From contig JALOAJ010000003.1 in NCBI GenBank assembly GCA_023228885.1, positions 1 through 64,000 of the forward strand: a DNA stretch of 64,000 nucleotides. The letters are read 5' to 3'. The stretch's first letter is position 1. Each line of letters opens with the position of its first letter. Shown in pieces: positions 16,853 to 26,242 of this stretch. Position numbers and translations under genes: made by a program. The notes below the pieces were generated by a model that had not been told where the DNA came from, did not search any database, and was given only the letters and a program-made list of their open reading frames with translations. Source of the DNA: Bacillota bacterium. Lineage in GTDB: Bacteria; Bacillota; Clostridia; Monoglobales; Firm-18.

Positions 16853-17632
16853 ATGGAAATCGGCATATCAACAGCTTGTTTTTATCCACTTTATACAGAA
16901 AAAACAATTCAAATAATATCAAATTTGGGTTGCGGGCTTTGCGAGGTTTTTTTGGAAGCCGAATATGAGTACAACAAAAGCTACATTGATATTTTAAAAG
17001 AAAAGATGAATTTTTATAATGTTCAAACGCATAGTGTGCACGCCTTTTGCGCAACATTCGAACATCAGCTTTTTTCGGAATATGAGCGGCGCAGGCATGA
17101 TGCGCTCAAAGTGTTTGAAAAGGTTCTGCAAGCGGCAGTTGGGGTGGGCGCACGCTCATACACTTTTCACGGTGACAAACGAAGTGACAGCTTTAACGAG
17201 ATTGATTTTAAGCATTATTTAAGATGTCTTGATGAATTACTGCAAATGGCAAGCGCCTATAATATTGACCTTTCATGGGAAAATGTTGCATGGTGTCAAA
17301 CATCCCGACCCGAGTTTATTGCAAAGGTAAAGGCGGATGCACCTTTGCTTAAGTTCACGCTTGATATTAAGCAAGCGCGCCGAGCAAATATTGACCCTAA
17401 AAAATATATTGATGTTATGGGCGGGCGTCTTATAAATGTTCATGTGAACGATTATAACGATGAAAACTCATGCATGCTGCCGGGCAGGGGAATGTTTGAT
17501 TTTAAGGAGTTTTTTAAAACGCTAAGCGGCATAGGGTATAAAGGAAACGCCATAATTGAAGTTTATAGAACAAACTTTGAAAATCATGAGGAACTTAAAT
17601 CATCGTTTGAGTATTTACAATCAACCATATAA
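16853..17632 (+). CDS. Sugar phosphate isomerase/epimerase family protein (xylose-isomerase-like TIM barrel)
   Basis: A 259-aa single-domain TIM-barrel protein of the AP-endonuclease-2 superfamily. Visible family features are the N-terminal IGISTACFYP, E-rich strand ends (CEVFLEAE), metal-ligand candidates in LSWENVAW (about 140-147), FTLDIKQARR (about 168-177), INVHVNDY (about 195-202) and AIIEVYR near the end. Such proteins isomerise or epimerise sugars or inositols. The substrate is unknown and no sugar-use genes are adjacent. It appears to be monocistronic, ahead of the pheS promoter. Confidence 0.85.
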   Translation: MEIGISTACFYPLYTEKTIQIISNLGCGLCEVFLEAEYEYNKSYIDILKEKMNFYNVQTHSVHAFCATFEHQLFSEYERRRHDALKVFEKVLQAAVGVGARSYTFHGDKRSDSFNEIDFKHYLRCLDELLQMASAYNIDLSWENVAWCQTSRPEFIAKVKADAPLLKFTLDIKQARRANIDPKKYIDVMGGRLINVHVNDYNDENSCMLPGRGMFDFKEFFKTLSGIGYKGNAIIEVYRTNFENHEELKSSFEYLQSTI

Positions 17633-17782
17633 TGGCGTATAATAAAATATGAAGGTAAGGAATTTAATTTTATAAGCGCTATGCTAAGCGCTGTTTATTC
17701 ATATCAAATATTTTTGATGTGTTTTACTATACACTTCAAATTATAAGGATAAACTTATTGGTAGACTTATTAAACTAAACTC

Positions 17783-17811
17783 TTGTATAAACTTTCCTGC
17801 TATGCTATAAT
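17783..17811 (+). promoter_or_regulatory. Promoter for pheST with extended -10
   Basis: TTGTAT (17783-17788) and TATAAT (17806-17811) are 17 bases apart, with TG one base before the -10. The leader is only about 40 bases. There is therefore no room for a T-box element, which often precedes aminoacyl-tRNA synthetase genes in Firmicutes. Confidence 0.8.
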
Positions 17812-17856
17812 AGGCGTGTTGAATAATTGATTTAACTTCAGAAAGCGGTGTTACGG

Positions 17857-18876
17857 TTGAAACAGCAGTTGAACGAAATAAAGGGCTTGGCATTGGATGC
17901 GCTTGCCTGCATAACATCTAAACAGCAGCTTGAAAGCTTTCGTGTAGAGTTTTTAGGCAAAAAGGGAAGGTTGACGCAGGTGCTCAGGGGCATGGGGTCG
18001 GTTTCACCTGAGCAGCGTCCGATAATAGGGCAGCTTGCCAATGATATAAGGCTTTTTATCGAAGAACAGATGGATACTTTACTGTTGCAGCTTGAAGCAA
18101 ATGAACTTGAGGTCAAGCTGTTGCAAGAAAAGATTGATGTTACCATGCCGGGTAAACGGCAGCGAATTGGGAAAAAACATCCTCTCACAACCGTTTTAGA
18201 TGAACTTGTTGATATATTTATCGGTATGGGCTTTACCATTGCGGAAGGCCCCGAGGTGGAGCTTGATTATTATAATTTTGAAGCGTTAAACCTACCCAAA
18301 GGGCACCCTGCACGCGATACGCAAGATACTTTTTATATTAGCGACAATGTGTTGTTGCGAACGCAAACATCACCAGTCCAAATCAGGGTGATGGAAAAGA
18401 AAAAGCCGCCGATTAAAATTATTGCACCGGGGCGTGTTTACCGTAGTGACACGGTCGATGCAACACATTCGCCTTTATTTCATCAAATAGAAGGATTGGT
18501 TGTTGACAAGGGTATAACAATGGCGGACCTTAAAGGAACGCTTGAAATTCTTTGTAAAAAGCTTTACGGCAACGACACAAAAGTGAGGTTTAGACCCCAT
18601 CATTTTCCCTTTACCGAACCAAGCTGCGAGCTTGATATTTTATGCCCTTCATGCAACGGCAGCGGTTGCCGAGTTTGCAAAAGCGAAGGTTGGATAGAAA
18701 TTTTGGGTGCCGGAATGGTGCATCCGCGTGTTTTGGAAAGATGCGGAATCAATCCGGAAATATATAGCGGATTTGCTTTCGGCATTGGTCTTGAACGCAT
18801 AACAATGCGCAGGTATGGAATATATGATTTAAGGCTGTTTTTTGAAAATGACTTAAGGTTTTTGCAGCAGTTTTAA
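17857..18876 (+). CDS. pheS: Phenylalanine--tRNA ligase alpha subunit
   Basis: This is the catalytic subunit of the heterotetrameric enzyme that charges tRNA-Phe. It has the N-terminal coiled coil (1-85), motif 2 (IKIIAPGRVYRSDTVDATHS), the HQIEGLVVDKG stretch, and motif 3 with GFAFGIGLERITMRRYGI near the C-terminus. TTG at 17857 is chosen. An AAAGCGGTG site lies upstream with the same spacing as the AGGCGGTG before the ATG at 32561, and it gives 339 aa, the usual length. A GTG at 17848 would overlap that site. pheT follows after 21 bases. Confidence 0.96.
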   Translation: MKQQLNEIKGLALDALACITSKQQLESFRVEFLGKKGRLTQVLRGMGSVSPEQRPIIGQLANDIRLFIEEQMDTLLLQLEANELEVKLLQEKIDVTMPGKRQRIGKKHPLTTVLDELVDIFIGMGFTIAEGPEVELDYYNFEALNLPKGHPARDTQDTFYISDNVLLRTQTSPVQIRVMEKKKPPIKIIAPGRVYRSDTVDATHSPLFHQIEGLVVDKGITMADLKGTLEILCKKLYGNDTKVRFRPHHFPFTEPSCELDILCPSCNGSGCRVCKSEGWIEILGAGMVHPRVLERCGINPEIYSGFAFGIGLERITMRRYGIYDLRLFFENDLRFLQQF

Positions 18877-18897
18877 TAATAGGAGGGTTATTAGGCA

Positions 18898-21246
18898 ATG
18901 AAAGCACCGTTTAGTTGGATAAACGAATATGTTAAAATAGATGATATTACCCCGAAACAATACGCCCATGCCATGACAATGAGCGGGTCTAAGGTTGAAA
19001 GCATTGAAACGCAGGGAGAAAATATTATCGGGGTTGTAACGGGTAAAATATTAAAAATTGAGCGTCATCCGAATGCTGATAAGCTTGTGGTTTGTCAGGT
19101 TGATATAGGGGATGAGGTTTTACAAATTATAACGGGCGCCGACAACATGAAGGAGGGGGATTTTGTTGCAGTTGCAACGGATGGTTCAACCCTCCCGGGC
19201 GGTAAAATTAAAAAAGGCAAATTGCGAGGCGTTGAAAGCTGCGGCATGATGTGCTCGGAGGACGAGCTTGGTTTGCAGCAAGAGCGTGCGGAAGGAATTA
19301 TGGTTTGGCAAACAGAAACACCTCTTGGCGTTGACATCAAAAGTTATTTGGGGCTTAACGAAACGATTGTTGAGTTTGAAATAACATCTAACCGCCCTGA
19401 TTGTTTATCGATAATAGGCTTGGCAAGGGAAACCGCCGCTACTTTTGCGCGTGAATTTGCCGTAAAAACGCCTGTTGTTTCTGAAAAAAATGACAATATA
19501 GAAAACTATATAAAAGTTAGGGTTGAAAATGAAAAACTATGTCCGCGATATAGCTGTCGTGCTGTAAAAAATATAAAGATTGAGCATTCACCCGAATGGA
19601 TGCAAAAGCGGCTTGAAGGCTGCGGAATTCGCCCTATAAATAATATAGTGGATATAACTAATTATGTAATGTTGGAATACGGACAACCCATGCATGCCTT
19701 TGATTTGCGGATGATAGGCGGCAAAGAAATAATTGTGCGCACCGCAACAGAAGGCGAGCCGATGAAAACGCTTGATGAACAAGAGCATTTGCTTGACGGT
19801 AACATGCTTGTTATTGCCGATTGCAGCAAACCGATTGCTATTGCCGGCGTTATGGGCGGCGAAAATAGCGAAATTCAAAATGACACAACAACGGTGATTT
19901 TTGAAAGCGCTAATTTTAACGGAGAATCGGTTAGAAGCGCCGCTAAAAAACTGGGCATGCGAACGGAATCATCCGCGCGTTTTGAAAAGGGGCTTGACGC
20001 CCACAATACTGTGGCGGCTGTAAACCGTGCCTGTGAGCTGATATGCGAACTTGGCGCAGGCGAAGTGGTTGATGGTATGATTGATGTTTGCGCGCCTTTT
20101 GAACCGGAAAGAAAGATTCCTTTGAATGTTGAAAAAATAAATAGTTTTTTGGGAACAAATATAGAAAAGGAATTTATTATATCTTCGCTTGAATCCCTTG
20201 GATTTACCGTTGAAAACAATTTGATTGCCGTGCCGTCATTCCGCGGGGATGTGGAGGGTGAAGCGGATATAGCGGAGGAAGTAGCGCGGATATATGGATA
20301 TGATAAAATTCCATCATCTTTAAATACCGGCGAAACAACGCTTGGCGGCAAAAATGATAAGCAAAGCGCGGAGGATTTGGTAAAGACCACGCTTACATCG
20401 CTTGGCTTTTATGAGATTATCACATATTCGTTGATAAACCCAAAAATGTTTGACAAAATGCGCATTGAAAAGATGGGCTACATTGAGCTTTTAAACCCGC
20501 TTGGCAAGGAACTTAGTATTCTTAGAACACAGGCGCTCGGTTCGGCGTTAGAGGTGCTATCTACAAACTATAACAGGCGGGTTGACGGCGCATCCTTGTT
20601 CGAGCTTGCCACAACATACCAAAAAGGCGGCGATGACGGGCTTGCAATTGAAAAACAACAGGTTATAATTGCAATGTATGGCAACGAAGTTGATTTTTAC
20701 GATATTAAAGGCGCAACGGAACAGCTTTTTGATGCATTTGGAATAGCGAATTATAAAACGCAGCAGCATGCAGACCCTGTTTTCCATGATGGACAAACTG
20801 CAATTATAAGCGTTAAAAACCAGCAAGCCGCAGTTTTAGGGCGAATTCACCCAACAGTGCAAAAGAACTTTGAAATAGGCGCCGACTGCTATGCGGCGGT
20901 GATTGATTTTGATATGCTTTTAAAATTCAAAGATTTAGATATAAAGTTTAAACATTTGCCTAAATATCCTGCCGTTACGCGTGATATTGCAATAACGGTA
21001 TCAAATGAGATAAGCGTTGGGCAAATTGAAGAAGTTTTTAACAAATTCAAAAGCGGCATAGTTGAAAAATACAACCTTTTTGATGTTTATCAAGGCGAAC
21101 AAATTGAAAAGGGCAAGAAAAGCGTTGCCTATGCCTTGACGCTAAGGTCAGCGGATAAAACATTAAAAGATGAAGAAGTAAATAAAGTTTTAGACGCTAT
21201 TTTAAAGGAATTAAAGCGTAAATTTTCTGCCGAGCAACGGCTGTAA
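18898..21246 (+). CDS. pheT: Phenylalanine--tRNA ligase beta subunit
   Basis: The 782-aa beta subunit handles tRNA binding and editing. Domain order: an OB-fold tRNA-binding domain (about 40-150, with RHPNADKLVVCQVD and GVESCGMMCSEDELG), the B3/B4 editing domain (about 205-385), the B5 domain (about 405-475) and the C-terminal FDX-ACB anticodon-binding domain (about 690-782, KYPAVTRDIAITV). Length and order are standard. It is co-transcribed with pheS. Confidence 0.97.
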   Translation: MKAPFSWINEYVKIDDITPKQYAHAMTMSGSKVESIETQGENIIGVVTGKILKIERHPNADKLVVCQVDIGDEVLQIITGADNMKEGDFVAVATDGSTLPGGKIKKGKLRGVESCGMMCSEDELGLQQERAEGIMVWQTETPLGVDIKSYLGLNETIVEFEITSNRPDCLSIIGLARETAATFAREFAVKTPVVSEKNDNIENYIKVRVENEKLCPRYSCRAVKNIKIEHSPEWMQKRLEGCGIRPINNIVDITNYVMLEYGQPMHAFDLRMIGGKEIIVRTATEGEPMKTLDEQEHLLDGNMLVIADCSKPIAIAGVMGGENSEIQNDTTTVIFESANFNGESVRSAAKKLGMRTESSARFEKGLDAHNTVAAVNRACELICELGAGEVVDGMIDVCAPFEPERKIPLNVEKINSFLGTNIEKEFIISSLESLGFTVENNLIAVPSFRGDVEGEADIAEEVARIYGYDKIPSSLNTGETTLGGKNDKQSAEDLVKTTLTSLGFYEIITYSLINPKMFDKMRIEKMGYIELLNPLGKELSILRTQALGSALEVLSTNYNRRVDGASLFELATTYQKGGDDGLAIEKQQVIIAMYGNEVDFYDIKGATEQLFDAFGIANYKTQQHADPVFHDGQTAIISVKNQQAAVLGRIHPTVQKNFEIGADCYAAVIDFDMLLKFKDLDIKFKHLPKYPAVTRDIAITVSNEISVGQIEEVFNKFKSGIVEKYNLFDVYQGEQIEKGKKSVAYALTLRSADKTLKDEEVNKVLDAILKELKRKFSAEQRL

Positions 21247-21305
21247 ATAAAAGGACAGGCACTTTTGATGTTTTAACCAGCCTTAAATTAGGAGTGATAT
21301 GCAAT

Positions 21306-21551
21306 ATGGATGAAACAAGAAAAATCCCAAGACACGGCAATACCGAAAATGAGGCAAAAACAATTATCTTGGCAGTGTATCAAGCCCTTAAAAAAAAGGG
21401 TTATAACCCAATAAGCCAAATGGTGGGTTATATCCTGTCGGGAGATCCAACCTACATTACAAGTCACGATGGAGCGCGGGCGTTGATTAGAAAAATCGAA
21501 CGCGATGAGCTTTTAGAAGAACTTGTACAAAGCTATGTAGACAAAAAATAA
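21306..21551 (+). CDS. ireB: IreB-family regulatory phosphoprotein
   Basis: An 81-aa protein of the UPF0297/IreB family. In Enterococcus, IreB is phosphorylated by the PASTA kinase IreK and affects cephalosporin tolerance. The strongly conserved core is present: NEAKTIILAVYQALKKKGYNP followed by QMVGYILSGDPTYITSH and ARALIRKIERDE. ATG 21306 has AGGAG about 11 bases upstream; a GTG inside the AGGAG cannot be the start. Usually ruvX follows; here murJ does, giving a wall-related pair. Confidence 0.93.
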   Translation: MDETRKIPRHGNTENEAKTIILAVYQALKKKGYNPISQMVGYILSGDPTYITSHDGARALIRKIERDELLEELVQSYVDKK

Positions 21552-21579
21552 AATGCCGGCGGAATTAGAGGGTGGAAGA

Positions 21580-23097
21580 TTGAATAAGGCGGTTAGAACG
21601 GTTGGCTTTATTGCTTTTGCAACATTTCTGTCAAAAGCAATGGGCATGATGCGGGATGTTATCCTTGCGCACGAATATGGCACAAGCGCGCTTTTGGATG
21701 CGTATATGGCAGCAAGCAGGATACCTGTTTTGTTTTTTGATTTCACATTGGGAGCAGCAATTGTTTCAACATTTATCCCGGTTTTTAACAGCTATTTGCG
21801 GCGTGATGAAAAGGTGCATGCAAATGACTTTGCCAACAGCTTTATAAATTTAGTGTTGGCGGTTTCAGCATTTTTTGCGATTGTTGGAATGGTTTTTTCA
21901 GGTTTTATCGTAGGCGTTACCGCACCCGGCTTTTCCCCGGAAATACAGGATATCACATCAAAACTTCTGATTATAATGCTGCCCTCGATTGTTTTTACCA
22001 CGCTTGCATATTCCATGGTGGGGATTTTACAATCAAACGGAGAGTATAACATTCCTGCAATAATCAGCCTTGTTTCAAACACCGTTGTTATAATATATTT
22101 AGTCTTTTTAAATAAAAGGTTCGGTATATACGGCGTTGCAGTTGCAATGCTGATTGGCTGGGCGCTGCAAGCGGTTGTTCAAGTGCCTTCGCTTATAAAA
22201 AAGAAATTTCGTTATAAATTTATTTTAGATTTAAAAAACGAAGGTATAAAAGATGTATTTTTATTGGCTGTTCCTGTGCTTATCAGCACTTGGCTTCAAC
22301 CAATATGTGTGCTTATAAATACCATTTTCGCATCATTTCTTGAAACAGGCTCGGTAGCGGCATTGGAGCTTGCCAATAGGTTATACATAATAGTTACCGG
22401 CATTTTTGTTTTTGCGATAACCAATTACATATTTCCTTCACTTTCGCGGCTTAGCGAAAAGAGAAGCATACCCGCCTTTGTGAATGTTATGAAAAAATCG
22501 TTAGCCTCTATGTTGGTTATAATAGCGCCGATAGCGGCAGGCATGATGCTTTTATCAAAAGAAATTATTTTAATAGTGTATGCACGAGGTCAATTTGACG
22601 AAAAATCGGTTGCTTTTACAAGCACAGCTTTATTTTTTTATTGCATCGGCATGTTGCCGTTTGGGGTAAACGAAATATTGGGCAAATGTTTTTATGCGCT
22701 GCAAGATGGCAAAACTCCCATGGTATCAACCATTTTTGGCATTATAACAGCGGTGTTGTTCGCATTTATAACCACCCGCTTTTTTCATATGGGAATAGGC
22801 GGGCTGGCGCTTAGCGCATCAATTGCGGTGATGGTTGTGTCTGTTTTGCTTATATATAAGATGAACAAAGGCGATTATAAATTCATAAACAAAAATGCAG
22901 TTATTTTTTCAGCCAAGATAGCGCTTGCCGTTTTGCTGTGCACAGGCGGGGGCGCTGCGGCGAAAAATTTAACCGCACGCTTTGGTGTATGGGTGCAAAC
23001 CTTTACAGCAGTATTGGCGGCAGCGGTGATATATGCGGCGTTTTTATATCTTTTTAAAATTGAAAAATACCTCAAAGGGGCTGTAAACAATGGTTGA
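21580..23097 (+). CDS. murJ: Lipid II flippase MurJ
   Basis: MurJ moves lipid II across the membrane for peptidoglycan synthesis. The protein has about 14 membrane helices and conserved MATE/MVF motifs (SKAMGMMRDVILAHEYG, SRIPVLFFDF and GRGQFD-like ARGQFDEKS). Two starts are possible. ATG 21553 lacks a ribosome binding site. TTG 21580 has GAGG eight bases upstream and begins LNKAVRTVGFIAFATFLSK, which matches the usual N-terminus, so TTG is preferred (505 aa). It directly follows ireB and overlaps the polymerase gene by eight bases. Confidence 0.93.
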   Translation: MNKAVRTVGFIAFATFLSKAMGMMRDVILAHEYGTSALLDAYMAASRIPVLFFDFTLGAAIVSTFIPVFNSYLRRDEKVHANDFANSFINLVLAVSAFFAIVGMVFSGFIVGVTAPGFSPEIQDITSKLLIIMLPSIVFTTLAYSMVGILQSNGEYNIPAIISLVSNTVVIIYLVFLNKRFGIYGVAVAMLIGWALQAVVQVPSLIKKKFRYKFILDLKNEGIKDVFLLAVPVLISTWLQPICVLINTIFASFLETGSVAALELANRLYIIVTGIFVFAITNYIFPSLSRLSEKRSIPAFVNVMKKSLASMLVIIAPIAAGMMLLSKEIILIVYARGQFDEKSVAFTSTALFFYCIGMLPFGVNEILGKCFYALQDGKTPMVSTIFGIITAVLFAFITTRFFHMGIGGLALSASIAVMVVSVLLIYKMNKGDYKFINKNAVIFSAKIALAVLLCTGGGAAAKNLTARFGVWVQTFTAVLAAAVIYAAFLYLFKIEKYLKGAVNNG

Positions 23098-24604
23098 AAT
23101 TTACAGAAACAGTTTTATATATAAGATTTTATCCTTGATTTCGGTCGGCTGGCAACAAAGCCTAATTAGAAAGGCGCTTGTAAACAACACAAGCGATGAA
23201 AGGGTAGAAAACAGTTTTGTTTTTCGTCTGCTAAACGGTTTTTTAGCCTTTTTTACGAAAAAAAGCAACTTGGTAAAATGCGATGTTGTTTCGGAAAGTT
23301 TTTTTGTTTCCAAAATAACTTATTTTAAAAATCAAGCGGCAAAAGCCTTTAAAACCTCTATCACCGGTTGGTTATTTGAAAGTTTTACCGATTGGAATAT
23401 CGGATGTAAAGATATTAAGCTTTACACAACTTTCACTTTTGTTTTATTGTTTGCCGCCCCCATTATTCCTACAATGATTTGTGCCGTTATTGCGTTTTCA
23501 GCTTTGATTTTATTTGGGATTGACCGTTTAAAAACAAACAAGCTTCAAAAAAATGCAGATTCTTTAGAGTTTTTAATAATTTTGCTTGCTTTTATATTTG
23601 GTTTATATGCTATTTTTTCGCTTACGCCGCAAAAAAGCATTCAAATATGGTTGATTTATTTGATATTTATGATGTCCTATTTTTTAATAAAAGATAGCGC
23701 CAACACGCAGGACAAGCTTTTTAAGTTTGCGGCAATCATTGTGTTTTCAGGCTTTTTTGTATCGCTTTACGGAATTTACCAAAGGTTTTTTGGAAGTAAT
23801 ATCGGTCACGCATGGCTTGATGAGGAAATGTTTGGAGATATTGCGCTTAGGGTTTATTCAACATTGGAAAATCCTAATGTGCTTGGTGAATTTTTACTGC
23901 TTGTTATACCTGTTTGCGCTGCAATTTTATGGACTCGAAAAAAGCTGCTGCCCCGTATATTTTACGGCGGCGTGCTTGCCACCATGCTGCTTTGCATGTT
24001 GTTTACACAATCAAGAGGCTGTTGGCTTGGGCTTATTTTGGCAGTTGCGGTTTTTGCCGCGCTAAATGACAAACGGCTTGTTATTTTAGGTTTGGCGGCA
24101 ATAGCTATAATGCCCTTTGTTTTGCCGAGCAGCGTTATTGCTCGCTTTACCAGCATTGGGAATGTCAACGATTCTTCAACATCCTACCGTCTTTTTATAT
24201 GGTATGGCACAATTAACATGTTGCGTGATTTTGGAATATACGGTATCGGTTTAGGCAGTGATGCATTTAATAAAATTTATCCTTTTTACTCATATAGTGC
24301 GGTTCATGCGCCGCATTCGCATAATCTTTATCTTCAGTTGTTGTGTGAAACCGGAATTGTCGGCTTGTTGACCTTTATAATTATTGTAATTATTGCGTTA
24401 AAAAAGATGTTGCTTGGTCACTTTGTTAAAAAAGACACCTTTCCCGCCGTCCTATCGACTGCCGTAACAGCCGGAGTATTAGGCTTTATGCTTCAAGGCG
24501 CTTTCGATTATGTGTGGTATAATTATAGGGTGTTTTTAATATTTTGGATGATGCTGGCAATTGGCGCATCAGCCGCCCGCTTGCAAAAAAAACAGGAGGT
24601 ATGA
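23090..24604 (+). CDS. O-antigen ligase/polymerase-like membrane protein (Wzy/WaaL superfamily)
   Basis: A 504-aa membrane protein. The first 120 residues are cytoplasmic and unusual for the family, followed by about ten helices. The Wzy_C/O-antigen-ligase signature is visible: a large extracytoplasmic loop with GIGLGSDAFNKIYPFYS and HAPHSHNLYLQLLCETGIVG, where the conserved His lies. Such proteins polymerise or ligate lipid-linked glycans on the outer face of the membrane. It sits between murJ and a glycosyltransferase gene, with overlaps at both ends, so a surface-polysaccharide role is likely. The exact polymer is unknown. Confidence 0.87.
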   Translation: MVEIYRNSFIYKILSLISVGWQQSLIRKALVNNTSDERVENSFVFRLLNGFLAFFTKKSNLVKCDVVSESFFVSKITYFKNQAAKAFKTSITGWLFESFTDWNIGCKDIKLYTTFTFVLLFAAPIIPTMICAVIAFSALILFGIDRLKTNKLQKNADSLEFLIILLAFIFGLYAIFSLTPQKSIQIWLIYLIFMMSYFLIKDSANTQDKLFKFAAIIVFSGFFVSLYGIYQRFFGSNIGHAWLDEEMFGDIALRVYSTLENPNVLGEFLLLVIPVCAAILWTRKKLLPRIFYGGVLATMLLCMLFTQSRGCWLGLILAVAVFAALNDKRLVILGLAAIAIMPFVLPSSVIARFTSIGNVNDSSTSYRLFIWYGTINMLRDFGIYGIGLGSDAFNKIYPFYSYSAVHAPHSHNLYLQLLCETGIVGLLTFIIIVIIALKKMLLGHFVKKDTFPAVLSTAVTAGVLGFMLQGAFDYVWYNYRVFLIFWMMLAIGASAARLQKKQEV

Positions 24605-25731
24605 TTAAACTGATTAAATTAGTTCATGTGATAAGTGACACTAATATTGGAGGTGCAGGCAAGTATCTGTTGACATATTTAGAAAATTGCGATACCAAAG
24701 CTTTTAAAGTTTCGGTGGTTTTACCAAAAGGCAGTAAGCTTGAACCGGAGGTAAAAAAGCTGGGCTTTAAGGTAATTACTTCAAGCGGAATTGCAGATAA
24801 GTCGGTAAGTTTACCCGCTGTTTTTGAACTGTATAAAATATTTAAAAAAGAAAAACCCGATATGGTGCATACCCATGCAACCCTTTCAGCACGAGTTGCG
24901 GCACGGTTTGCCGGGGTTTGGAACATTACTTACACACGGCACAGCGTTTTTCCGCAAAAACAATATTTGACGCGGGGAATAGGCAAAAAGCTTAGCGGGC
25001 TTGCCGCAAAAGTTTTTTCTGACGAAATTATAGCGGTTGCCAAAGCGGCAAGGCAAAATCTAACGGATACCGGGGTGGACCGAAGCAAAATATCGGTTAT
25101 ATATAACGGTGTAAATAAAATTGTTGAATTATCGGATGATGAAAAGGCAAAAGTTAAAGAAAAGTTTTGTGTGGCGCCGGACGAGTTTGTTGTGGCCATA
25201 ATTGCACGGCTGGAATTGGTAAAAGGGCATGAATACTTTATAAAGGCGGCGCAAGAGGTTAAAAAAGCGGGCATTAAGGCAAAGTTTTTTATAGCGGGAA
25301 CGGGGGAGCGTGAGCAGGCGTTAAAACAACTTGTAAAAAGCATGGGGCTTGGCGATACTGTGTTTTTTACAGGCTTTTTAAATAATATTTACGAGCTTGA
25401 AAATGTAATGGATATTCAAGTGAACGCATCTTTTGGAACGGAGGCTGCAAGCCTTTCTCTGCTTGAGGGAATGAGCATCGGAAAGTGTGCTGTTGTAAGC
25501 GACTTCGGCGGAAACCCCGAAATTATCGAGGATGGGGTTAATGGCTTTGTGGTTTCGCAAAAAGACTCAAAAGCAATAGCCGAAAAAATAATAAAGCTCT
25601 TATCAGACGAAAAACTGCGAAATGCAATGTCGCAGAATGCTTTAAAGGTTTTTGAAAAGCGTTTTACATCACGCATTATGACGAGCAACATGGAAGAATT
25701 CTATAAAAGGATAACAGAAAGAAGGGTATAA
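24601..25731 (+). CDS. Glycosyltransferase family 4 protein
   Basis: A 376-aa GT-B fold glycosyltransferase. The N-terminal domain begins KLVHVISDTNIGGAGKYLL, typical of GT4 acceptor domains. The C-terminal GT1-type donor domain carries VIYNGVN, ARLELVKGHEYFIKA, FTGF and the EAASLSLLEGMSIGKCAVVSD nucleotide-sugar-binding region (about residues 283-303). ATG 24601 follows AGGAGGT and overlaps the polymerase stop (ATGA). It probably adds a sugar to the glycan that the upstream polymerase extends. Confidence 0.9.
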   Translation: MIKLIKLVHVISDTNIGGAGKYLLTYLENCDTKAFKVSVVLPKGSKLEPEVKKLGFKVITSSGIADKSVSLPAVFELYKIFKKEKPDMVHTHATLSARVAARFAGVWNITYTRHSVFPQKQYLTRGIGKKLSGLAAKVFSDEIIAVAKAARQNLTDTGVDRSKISVIYNGVNKIVELSDDEKAKVKEKFCVAPDEFVVAIIARLELVKGHEYFIKAAQEVKKAGIKAKFFIAGTGEREQALKQLVKSMGLGDTVFFTGFLNNIYELENVMDIQVNASFGTEAASLSLLEGMSIGKCAVVSDFGGNPEIIEDGVNGFVVSQKDSKAIAEKIIKLLSDEKLRNAMSQNALKVFEKRFTSRIMTSNMEEFYKRITERRV

Positions 25732-25732
25732 A

Positions 25733-26215
25733 GTGAAGGGAAAATTCAGTAAATTTGATATTGTTGTAATCCTTGCGGTTATAGCTGTAATTGCGGTTGG
25801 CGGTTACTATTATTTTGGGAAAGAAAGTAAAAGCCTATCCCATGCAAACACCGAGATAGAGTTTGATGTTGCGGCGCTCAATTTGTCTTTGCAAGAGGCG
25901 CAAAGCTTTAAAGAGCAAGAAGGCGGCAGCGTTATATTTGGGAAGACAAACATGGGCGTTGGCAAGATAAAAAGCGTAAAGATTGAGCCTTACAGCATTC
26001 TTGCAAAAGACATTATAAATGGCGAGCGCCGTTGGGTTGACCATCCTGAAAATTATCAGGCAATAGTTACGATTGAAAAAAAGGTGTTGGAAACGGACGA
26101 TGTGTTTATAGGGGACAAGGAAGAAATACGAATTGGCGAGCTTACCCCTATAAAAGGCAAGGGATTTGGCTGTTCAAGCTGCTATGTAACAGACTTAAGA
26201 GTGCTTGAAAATTAA
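25733..26215 (+). CDS. DUF4330 family membrane-anchored protein (first copy)
   Basis: 160 aa, starting at GTG 25733 one base after the glycosyltransferase stop, so translationally coupled. It has a short basic N-terminus (KGKFSKFDIVVILAV), one membrane segment at about 8-28 and an extracytoplasmic domain of about 130 residues. The C-terminal domain contains a CSSC pair (about residues 149-152) that could bind metal or form a disulfide. The function of DUF4330 is not known. Its place behind polymerase and glycosyltransferase genes hints at a role in surface glycan export or display. Confidence 0.8.
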   Translation: MKGKFSKFDIVVILAVIAVIAVGGYYYFGKESKSLSHANTEIEFDVAALNLSLQEAQSFKEQEGGSVIFGKTNMGVGKIKSVKIEPYSILAKDIINGERRWVDHPENYQAIVTIEKKVLETDDVFIGDKEEIRIGELTPIKGKGFGCSSCYVTDLRVLEN

Positions 26216-26242
26216 ACGGAACTTAGAAAGGGTTGATTTTAA

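Noticed and set aside
17633..17856. T-box leader before pheST
   Set aside because: The promoter at 17783-17811 leaves a leader of about 40 bases and no T-box sequence or antiterminator was found.
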